This document shows, piece by piece, positions 1-5,141 of a DNA stretch of 5,141 nucleotides. The stretch is from PNKC01 sp039917655 (GTDB lineage: Bacteria; Chloroflexota; Dehalococcoidia; Tepidiformales; Tepidiformaceae): assembly GCA_039917655.1 (NCBI GenBank), contig JBDSJC010000180.1, positions 1 through 5,141 of the forward strand. The letters are read 5' to 3'. How positions within the stretch are numbered: position 1 is the stretch's first letter; the number at the start of each line of letters is the position of its first letter. The translations under genes were made by a program, and so were the position numbers. Below the pieces are notes generated by a model. It ran no database searches, was not told where the DNA came from, and was given only the letters and a program-made list of their open reading frames with translations.

Positions 1-84
1 TATACTCCGCGCATCCGGCGACGAGCCCACGGCGTATTAAACAGCAGGGTTGTACCCGGAACAGTTATAGGGGGAAGCACAATC

Positions 85-1944
85 ATGTCTCAGGATAACT
101 ACTGGCTGCGCAGGGCGCAGACGAGCAACGTTAGCCGCCGCCGATTCGTCGGTGGCGCCACGATGGCGGGCGTTGGCGCAGCGGGCCTCGGCCTCGTCGG
201 CTGCGGCGACGATTCAAACACCAGCACGCCGACGAAGGCGCCCACCGGCAACACCGCCGCAGCCGGGGCGAGCCCGAGTGCCGCTGCGACAAAGGCAGCT
301 TCTGCGGTGGATGGCGGCATTAGCCAGGGTATTTGGCTGGGAGGCTCCCAGTTCGACTCGACTGACGTCCACCGGAACTTCCGGGATGAGACCTCCTGGC
401 TTTCCAACCAGATCCTCAACAAGCTCGTCCGCTACAGTAACCCGGATAAGGGTGAAATCGAAGGCGATCTCGCCGAGCGGTGGGAGACACCGGACTCCCA
501 GACGTACACGTTGTCGCTTCGCAAGGATGTGAAGTGGCAGGATACGCCGCTTACCAAGGGCCGCGGGTTGACCGCGCAGGACATCAAGTGGCACGTCGAG
601 CGCCAGGCCACCGGCAAGTTGGTCAATGGGACCGAGGTGCCGTTCCGCCAGCAAAGCATTTATTCCGGGATCAAGGTCGAGACCCCCGACGACTACACGG
701 TCAAGCTCACGCTCCCCAAGCCCAATGGGACGTTCTTGTTCCGACTTTCGTCTTACTTCTCCACGGTCCCGAACCGCGAAGCGACGGAAAAGTTCGAAGG
801 CAGCCACAACACGATCAACGAGGAGGCGATGCCCGCCACCGGCGCCTTCACGCTTCGGCAGTGGCAGGCGAACAAGGACATCCACGTCAAGAAGAACCCG
901 TTGAACTTCCGCAAGGGCGAGCCGCACTACGATGGAATGATCCTCCCGGTTGGCCTCTTCGCTGATCCGACGGCGGCCCGCCTGGCGTTTGAGCAGAAGC
1001 AGATCGACTACTGGGCGGCGCCGGATGCCTCGCTCACCAAGTCCCTCATCGACAAGAACAAAGACGCCATGTATGAAGTTCTTACGGGCGTCGGCAACAC
1101 GGTCTTCCTCTCCCTCAACATGAACACGCAGTTCAAAGACGTCCGCCTGGTCAAGGCGATGAATATGGCTGTTGACCGGCGCCTGATGATTCAGACGTTC
1201 CACCAGGGTCTCGGGCAGGTCAGCGGCCCGGTCACATGGCTCCAGGAAGGCTTTGCAATCAAGCCCGATGACCTCATCAAGCTCCCCGGCTATCGAGTTG
1301 ACCGGGCGTTGGAGATCAAGGAGGCCCGCGAGCTGTGGACCGCTGGTGGCGGTCCCGCACTCGGAGAAGTGGACATCAGGTTCGTCGACATTTGGGCTGC
1401 CAACTGGGCAGATACAAGCCAGGTCTTGGTCAAGATGTTCAACGACGCCTTCGGCACCACCCAGTTCAAGTCGACGAAGGCCACCTACAACGACGACATC
1501 ATCCCCAACCTGTCCAACGGAAAGTTCCCGAACTGGATGGCGTGGACGAGCCAGGTGAACTCGCCTGACCCACGCGCGGATCTTCGCGCCACGTTCAACT
1601 CTCAGTCGACGACGAACTTCAACAAGGTCAATAATCCGCAACTGGACAAACTGACGGATGACGCGCTGCTAACCTCCGATGCTGCCAAGTCCGTCTCCCT
1701 GGCGCTCGAGGCCCAGAAGATCATCATGGAAAACGGGCAATTCGGACAGGTCGTCCTCTACAACTACATCAGCCGCTCCGCTTCTTGGAACTACTCCCAC
1801 GCGAACCTGAAGGCGGCGCCGTCAGCCGGCAAGGCTGGCGTTGGTTGGAACATCTTCGCCGGGCACCTGAACCCGAAGAACGCGTACATCGATCCCAAAG
1901 ATCCTTCGTACGCCGACTCGGTTAAGAGTCGAACGCTCGTCTAA
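85..1944 (+). CDS. ABC transporter substrate-binding lipoprotein, family 5 (peptide/opine/nickel type)
   Basis: This 619-residue protein is the extracytoplasmic receptor of a Dpp/Opp-like importer. It should bind its solute outside the membrane and hand it to the two permeases encoded just downstream. A twin-arginine motif (SRRRFV, residues 17-22) precedes a Gly/Ala-rich hydrophobic stretch (23-39) and a lipobox LVGC with Cys40 as the likely lipidated residue, so it is probably a Tat-exported lipoprotein. Residues 41-75 form a Thr/Ala/Pro-rich linker. The family 5 core follows: the LAERWE...YTLSLRKDVKWQD block (129-153), then LTAQDIKW (162-169), and later SLNMN and VKAMNMAVDRR segments typical of these proteins. 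Family members usually run about 500-560 residues; the extra length comes from the head, the linker and small insertions such as TKGRG (157-161). The ATG start has a purine-rich ribosome binding site at 69-76 (AGGGGGAA). The substrate cannot be told from sequence; dipeptide, oligopeptide, nickel, opine or sugar oligomer are all possible in this family. Confidence 0.95.
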   Translation: MSQDNYWLRRAQTSNVSRRRFVGGATMAGVGAAGLGLVGCGDDSNTSTPTKAPTGNTAAAGASPSAAATKAASAVDGGISQGIWLGGSQFDSTDVHRNFRDETSWLSNQILNKLVRYSNPDKGEIEGDLAERWETPDSQTYTLSLRKDVKWQDTPLTKGRGLTAQDIKWHVERQATGKLVNGTEVPFRQQSIYSGIKVETPDDYTVKLTLPKPNGTFLFRLSSYFSTVPNREATEKFEGSHNTINEEAMPATGAFTLRQWQANKDIHVKKNPLNFRKGEPHYDGMILPVGLFADPTAARLAFEQKQIDYWAAPDASLTKSLIDKNKDAMYEVLTGVGNTVFLSLNMNTQFKDVRLVKAMNMAVDRRLMIQTFHQGLGQVSGPVTWLQEGFAIKPDDLIKLPGYRVDRALEIKEARELWTAGGGPALGEVDIRFVDIWAANWADTSQVLVKMFNDAFGTTQFKSTKATYNDDIIPNLSNGKFPNWMAWTSQVNSPDPRADLRATFNSQSTTNFNKVNNPQLDKLTDDALLTSDAAKSVSLALEAQKIIMENGQFGQVVLYNYISRSASWNYSHANLKAAPSAGKAGVGWNIFAGHLNPKNAYIDPKDPSYADSVKSRTLV

Positions 1945-1963
1945 CGGAACTCCCGAAGGGTTC
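1914..1963 (+). other. Two small hairpins around the stop codon of the binding-protein gene
   Basis: The first possible hairpin has a perfect 6-base stem, CGACTC (1914-1919) with GAGTCG (1926-1931), and a 6-base loop; it lies in the last codons of the gene. The second, after the TAA, pairs CCC (1952-1954) with GGG (1958-1960) and, past a 2-base bulge, GAA (1947-1949) with TTC (1961-1963). There is no T tract, so neither resembles a classical terminator. In many binding-protein/permease operons (malE-malF is the known example) structures at this position stabilise the upstream mRNA and lower permease expression. That role here is inference, and stems this short can occur by chance. Confidence 0.3.
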
Positions 1964-1986
1964 AACCACACATGGCGAAGCAATCC

Positions 1987-1995
1987 AGGGAGGAG
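1987..1995 (+). promoter_or_regulatory. Strong Shine-Dalgarno that fixes the TTG start of the first permease
   Basis: The stretch AGGGAGGAG closely matches the anti-Shine-Dalgarno complement and ends six bases before the TTG at 2002. An in-frame TGA (1996-1998) lies between this site and the TTG, so the permease cannot start further upstream. The protein that results begins MSNYIIRR, which is the usual N-terminus of DppB-type permeases. Both points support TTG as the true initiation codon. Confidence 0.8.
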
Positions 1996-2001
1996 TGAGC
2001 T

Positions 2002-2961
2002 TTGAGTAATTACATCATTCGACGTGTGTTGCTCAACTTCCTCGTCCTCTGGTTCGTTTCGTCCATGGTCTTTGTGGCGACGCACGCGCTTCCGAGCGAT
2101 TTCGCTCAGAAGCGCGTTGCCGCCAGTTTCGATGTCGTCGACCAGAAGGCTGCGATCGAATTCGCGCGCAAAGAATTAGGCCTCGACAAGCCGCTCTGGG
2201 AGCAATACGTCTCGTTCATGGGAGATCTGGCTCGCGGTGACCTCGGAACCTCCTACGAATCCAAGAGGAGCACGTGGGTTGAGCTTCGGGAAAGAGTTCC
2301 TTCGACGCTGGAGCTCGGCGGCCTCATCGTCCTGATTTCCTTCGGCATCAGCATTCCCATCGGCGTGTTGAGCGCCGTCAAGCAGAACACCTGGATTGAC
2401 TACGTTCTTCGGGCGATTTCGATCCTTGGGGTCGCCATGCCCGTGTTCTTCGTCGCCATCCTGATGTCCCTGTTCGTCGTCAAGAATTCGTTGTTCGCGA
2501 TCGACGTAACCGGGCATCCGCACTTCTGGACGGACCCCTTGGCGGCCGCACAGCTGTATGCAATACCGGCGTTTGCCGGGGGCATCTCGGGCGGGGCTGG
2601 CATTATGCGCATCCTGCGCTCCCAGATGCTCGAAGTATTGCGCCAGGACTACATCCGTACGGCGAAGGCGAAGGGCCTCCAGGACACTCGCGTGTGGATG
2701 CGGCACGCGTTAAAGAACGCAATGTTGCCCGTCCTTACCGTGATGGGCTTGACTATCGCCGGTATCGTTGGTGGACAGATCATCCTAGAAAGCATGTTCA
2801 ATATTCGTGGTGTCGGACTGTTCCTTTTCCTCAGTCTCAACAACCGCGATTTCCCACCGTTCCAGGGCACGGTGCTGGTCATCGCGTTTGTTATCGTCAC
2901 CATGAACCTTTTGGTGGATGTTGTATACGCGTGGCTTGATCCAAGAATCAGGTTCACATAG
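2002..2961 (+). CDS. ABC transporter permease, DppB/OppB type
   Basis: This 319-residue inner-membrane protein is one half of the translocation channel of a peptide-type importer, and its length is normal for the family. The N-terminus (YIIRRVLLNFLVLWFVS) forms the usual first membrane segment, about residues 10-28. It is followed by an external region with the family signatures GLDKPLWEQY (60-69) and GDLGTS (79-84). Further membrane segments lie near 103-123, 139-160, 240-262 and 287-310. The cytoplasmic loop that docks on the ATPase is clear: DYIRTAKAKGL (216-226), with the rest of the EAA-like region running to NAMLP (239-243). ESMFNIRGVG (263-272) and the C-terminal WLDPRIR (311-317) are also typical. 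The start is TTG with a strong ribosome binding site. The gene lies 57 bases after the binding-protein gene and 17 bases before the second permease, which suggests one operon. The transported solute is not known. Confidence 0.95.
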   Translation: MSNYIIRRVLLNFLVLWFVSSMVFVATHALPSDFAQKRVAASFDVVDQKAAIEFARKELGLDKPLWEQYVSFMGDLARGDLGTSYESKRSTWVELRERVPSTLELGGLIVLISFGISIPIGVLSAVKQNTWIDYVLRAISILGVAMPVFFVAILMSLFVVKNSLFAIDVTGHPHFWTDPLAAAQLYAIPAFAGGISGGAGIMRILRSQMLEVLRQDYIRTAKAKGLQDTRVWMRHALKNAMLPVLTVMGLTIAGIVGGQIILESMFNIRGVGLFLFLSLNNRDFPPFQGTVLVIAFVIVTMNLLVDVVYAWLDPRIRFT

Positions 2962-2978
2962 AACTCCGGGAGATTGAT

Positions 2979-3983
2979 ATGGCCAGTACTGAACAGTCGT
3001 CCTCTATCGCGTTGCCTTCCGAGTATTTCGGCGCTCGCAAGCGGCGGACGGTTGCGAGCGTCATCCGCACCTCGGCCAGGTTGGGACGCCGCAACAAGCT
3101 CGGCGCCTTTGGCGTTGTTTTGGTCATAATCATTCTCTCCGGGGCTATTCTTTCGCCGATGGTCAAGCGTTACGGAGACAATCAGCGCTTCGAAGTAGTG
3201 AACCCGGATTTCAATCCTACGGCAAATCCGCTGGATATCGCCGCGAACCCGGACAAGCAACTCGGTTCACCCACGCTCCTGTCCCGCTGGGAACCGCCTT
3301 TCACGAGCGAGCACTGGCTCGGCACTGACCAGTTCGGGCGGGACATCTATTCACGCGTTATCGTTGGTGCTCGCCTTGCAGTAATTATCGGCATTGGAGC
3401 ATCGCTCATCGCCGTGCTGAGCGGGACCATCGTTGGGACGATGTCTGGTTACTATGGTGGGAAGCTGGACCTTGTGCTCCAAAGACTGGTTGATGCCATC
3501 CAGGCGTTTCCTGGTCTGGTGTTGTTGATGTTGATCGTCTCCGTCATGTCGACGCCGAACCTTTGGATCACCGTTGCTGCCTTAGGTTTCCTTGGCTTCG
3601 CCACCTCGGTTCGAATCGTCAGGTCGACCGTGCTTTCCGTCTCCCAGATGCCGTTCGTTGAAGCAGCCCGCTCCTACGGCGCCGACGACATTCGCCTGAT
3701 GACGCGCCATGTACTCCCAAACATTTTCGCGCCGGTGCTGATTATCTTTTCGATAAGCATCGGTGCATACATTCTGGCCGAGGCTTCCCTTTCGTTCCTT
3801 GGATTGGGTCCCGCTGACAAGACCACGTGGGGAAAAATGGTGAACGCCGGCCGTCTCGCCATTGACATTCACCCGTGGGAGTCAGTCTTCGCGGGGATCG
3901 CCATCACGTTGGCCGTTCTTGGATTCAACCTCGCCGGGGATGCCATCCGCGACGAACTCGACCCGCGCCTGCGCGGGCGCTAG
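2979..3983 (+). CDS. ABC transporter permease, DppC/OppC type
   Basis: This 334-residue protein is the second channel subunit, partner of the DppB-type permease. A hydrophilic cytoplasmic head of about 40 residues leads into the first membrane segment (42-60). The hallmark HWLGTDQFGRDIYSRVIVGAR lies at 112-132. Later membrane segments fall near 133-155, 175-190, 195-213, 248-270 and 302-318. The ATPase-docking EAA loop is FVEAARSYGADD (226-237) continuing to HVLPNIFAP (244-252). LSFLGLG (271-277) and the C-terminal GDAIRDELDPRLRGR (320-334) match the family closely. The external loop between the first membrane segment and the GTDQFGRD motif (about 61-111) is Asn/Pro-rich and seems somewhat long. 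The ATG has GGGAG (2968-2972) six bases upstream, and the gap to the first permease is only 17 bases, so the two are probably co-transcribed. No ATPase gene follows; the next gene is convergent. Confidence 0.95.
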   Translation: MASTEQSSSIALPSEYFGARKRRTVASVIRTSARLGRRNKLGAFGVVLVIIILSGAILSPMVKRYGDNQRFEVVNPDFNPTANPLDIAANPDKQLGSPTLLSRWEPPFTSEHWLGTDQFGRDIYSRVIVGARLAVIIGIGASLIAVLSGTIVGTMSGYYGGKLDLVLQRLVDAIQAFPGLVLLMLIVSVMSTPNLWITVAALGFLGFATSVRIVRSTVLSVSQMPFVEAARSYGADDIRLMTRHVLPNIFAPVLIIFSISIGAYILAEASLSFLGLGPADKTTWGKMVNAGRLAIDIHPWESVFAGIAITLAVLGFNLAGDAIRDELDPRLRGR

Positions 3984-4011
3984 CGGTCAACGGCAACCAG
4001 AGCTAGCGCCC
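3975..4011. terminator. Inverted repeat between convergent genes, possible bidirectional terminator
   Basis: GGGCGCTAGC (3975-3984) is perfectly complementary to GCTAGCGCCC (4002-4011), giving a 10-base stem with a 17-base loop. Inside the loop, GGT (3985-3987) and ACC (3996-3998) could pair as well. With one bulged base (4012) the stem could extend three pairs more, 3972-3974 with 4013-4015. The left arm contains the TAG stop of the forward permease (3981-3983), and the right arm contains the complement of the TAG stop of the reverse GlcF-like gene (4003-4005). Position and symmetry fit a terminator or 3'-end-protecting hairpin shared by both genes. There is no T tract on either side, so it is not a canonical intrinsic terminator. 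A competing hairpin, CCCGCG (3962-3967) with CGCGGG (3972-3977), overlaps the left arm. Confidence 0.5.
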
Positions 4012-5141
4012 CGCGTTGTGCTGCGCCTCGTCGATCAGTTCGACGATGTGCATGACGCGCGCCTTGATCCCCGCTTCCTCGACTGCTGCGATGTACTGCA
4101 TCTGGCAGCCGGGGTTCGCCGTTACAATGACATCTGGGCGGTGCTCCGAGAACTGCGCCGCCTTGCGTGCCCGCAGTTCGCCGGACATCTCAGGTTGAAC
4201 CACGCTGTAGAGTCCCGCCGCGCCGCAGCACATGTCGGCGCCCGCCGTTTCAACCAGTTGGCAGCCTTCGATCGCCGCCAGCAGCGCCCGTGGTTGAGTG
4301 CGAATGCGCTGTGCGTGCACGAGGTGGCAGGCGTCCTGGTAGGCCACCCTCGCCTCGAAAACTCCCGGCGGCATCGACGGCAGTGCGGCCAGGAACTCGG
4401 TTACGTCCCTTACGCGAGCGGAAAACGCGCAGGCCCTTTCCGCGTACTCGGCGTCGCCTGAAAGCAGGTCGCCGTACTCCTTCATCGCCGCGCCGCAACC
4501 GGCTGAATTGACGATGATCGGCTTCGCGGACGCACCGAGCGCGTCGATGTTCTCGCGAGCCAGCTTTCGAGCGAAGTCAATATCGCCATCGTGGGCGTGG
4601 AGGGCGCCGCAGCACCCTTGCCCCACAGTCGCCTCGGCGGCCACGCCGCTCCGGGCGAGGACCCGGGCGGTGGCGCGGTGCACATCCCCGAAGAGTTCAC
4701 CCATCACGCAGCCCGTGAAAAGCACGGCAGTGGATAGGGGAACCCTGGGCTGCGGCAGCCGATCGCCAGGCCGCAGAGGCTTCCCCAGGCGCGCGGGCAG
4801 CTGACGCTCGGACTTCCCGAGCGGCCCGGCGAGCCGCAACAATCCGGACCGGCGCATCAGCGAGCGCAACGGCATCCCCGCGTACCAGCGAGCGGGTGTG
4901 AACGCTGCGGCGAGCACCGCTGGCCGGGCAATCACGTTGCGAAGCAGGAACCTTCGCAAGCGACGCTGAGACCCCTGAGACGGCGGGGCCGCCGCCAACT
5001 GCGCACGCGCATGCTCCATGATCCGGCCGTAAGGGACACCGCTCGGGCAGACCGCTTCGCAGGCGCGGCACTGGAGGCAGAGGTCCCAGTGCGAGGCGAC
5101 GGCAGCAGTCAGCGGGATTCGGCCCTCTTCCACGGCCCGCG
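4003..5141 (-). CDS. glcF: Glycolate oxidase iron-sulfur subunit (GlcF-like), N-terminus cut by the window edge
   Basis: This is the electron-transfer subunit of a glycolate/2-hydroxyacid oxidase, which takes electrons from FAD-containing GlcD/GlcE toward the respiratory chain. Residues are numbered from the GTG at 5133. A ferredoxin-type 4Fe-4S motif, CLQCRACEAVCP, lies at 19-30. Two cysteine-rich CCG domains follow. The first has Cys142, CCG at 174-176 and Cys213 (SAGC). The second has DACHLVHAQ (267-275), CCG at 302-304 and NPGCQMQ (340-346). The spacing, and the segments QPRALL and YSVVQPEMSGEL, favour GlcF over LutA/LldE or GlpC. The reading frame stays open through the GTG to the window edge (Arg-Ala before it), and no ribosome binding site is visible. 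In the family RA-x-x-EGRIPLT is internal and is preceded by about 60 residues carrying another 4Fe-4S motif, so the GTG is very probably an internal valine codon. The gene ends 19 bases from the convergent permease. GlcD/GlcE genes are expected upstream, beyond 5141. Confidence 0.9.
   Translation of the reverse strand, partial: RAVEEGRIPLTAAVASHWDLCLQCRACEAVCPSGVPYGRIMEHARAQLAAAPPSQGSQRRLRRFLLRNVIARPAVLAAAFTPARWYAGMPLRSLMRRSGLLRLAGPLGKSERQLPARLGKPLRPGDRLPQPRVPLSTAVLFTGCVMGELFGDVHRATARVLARSGVAAEATVGQGCCGALHAHDGDIDFARKLARENIDALGASAKPIIVNSAGCGAAMKEYGDLLSGDAEYAERACAFSARVRDVTEFLAALPSMPPGVFEARVAYQDACHLVHAQRIRTQPRALLAAIEGCQLVETAGADMCCGAAGLYSVVQPEMSGELRARKAAQFSEHRPDVIVTANPGCQMQYIAAVEEAGIKARVMHIVELIDEAQHNAGR

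Noticed and set aside
1..6. TATACT as a possible -10 promoter element ahead of the binding-protein gene
   Set aside because: It resembles a -10 box, but any -35 element would be outside the window, and single hexamer matches are common. TATTAA at 35-40 is an equally weak candidate.
214..1641. A 475-codon open frame on the reverse strand, antisense to the binding-protein gene
   Set aside because: Its translation is rich in Arg, Val, Leu and Asp with no recognisable domain or membrane pattern. It lies entirely within a clearly real gene, and codon bias of a GC-rich gene readily leaves such an opposite frame open.
2176..2706. A 176-codon reverse frame opposite the first permease
   Set aside because: It is charged and His/Arg/Asp-rich, as expected for the antisense of hydrophobic codons, and the sense frame is a textbook permease.
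2951..2965. A weak hairpin (GTTC with GAAC) at the end of the first permease gene
   Set aside because: Only four base pairs plus one possible wobble pair, too short to support a regulatory call.
3862..4461. A 199-codon forward frame spanning the convergent junction
   Set aside because: It overlaps the end of the DppC-type permease in another frame and runs antisense through the second CCG domain of the GlcF-like gene. The product is Arg-rich and unrecognisable.
4003..5133. LutA/LldE or GlpC as alternative identities for the reverse-strand protein
   Set aside because: LutA/LldE proteins lack the ferredoxin-type motif ahead of the CCG domains. The DACHLVHAQ and QPEMSGEL segments fit GlcF better than GlpC.

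Overview
The window looks like a fragment of a moderately GC-rich bacterial chromosome. It holds three forward-strand genes of a peptide/opine/nickel-type (PepT, Dpp/Opp-like) ABC importer: a substrate-binding lipoprotein and two permeases. These converge on the 3' part of a reverse-strand glycolate oxidase iron-sulfur subunit (GlcF-like) gene that runs off the right edge. The binding protein starts with a short hydrophilic head (NYWLRR), followed by a Tat motif, a lipobox and an Ala/Thr/Pro-rich linker. That layout reminds me of Chloroflexota (Dehalococcoidia/SAR202-type) lipoproteins. This lineage guess is inference; no rRNA or other marker gene is present to test it.

Layout: 1-84 is a leader with a ribosome binding site but no convincing promoter. 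85-1944 encodes the family 5 solute-binding protein. A 57-base gap holds small hairpins and a strong Shine-Dalgarno that fixes a TTG start. 2002-2961 encodes a DppB-type permease. After 17 bases, 2979-3983 encodes a DppC-type permease. The transporter genes then end, with no ATPase gene downstream. 4003-5141 (reverse) encodes the GlcF-like protein without its N-terminus. The 19-base convergent gap lies inside a near-perfect inverted repeat (3975-4011) whose two arms each contain the TAG stop codon of one of the genes.

How the genes work together: the lipoprotein would catch a peptide-like or other small solute outside the membrane and deliver it to a channel made of the two permeases. The two ATPase subunits that must power import are not visible and would have to lie upstream of position 1 or elsewhere. 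The GlcF-like protein belongs to a separate transcription unit. It would pass electrons from a flavin-dependent 2-hydroxyacid (glycolate/lactate-type) oxidation, and its GlcD/GlcE partners are expected beyond 5141. Nothing in the sequence ties the transported substrate to glycolate.

I see no mobile element, CRISPR array, RNA gene or clearly new system here. The most distinctive local structure is the stop-codon-spanning inverted repeat.
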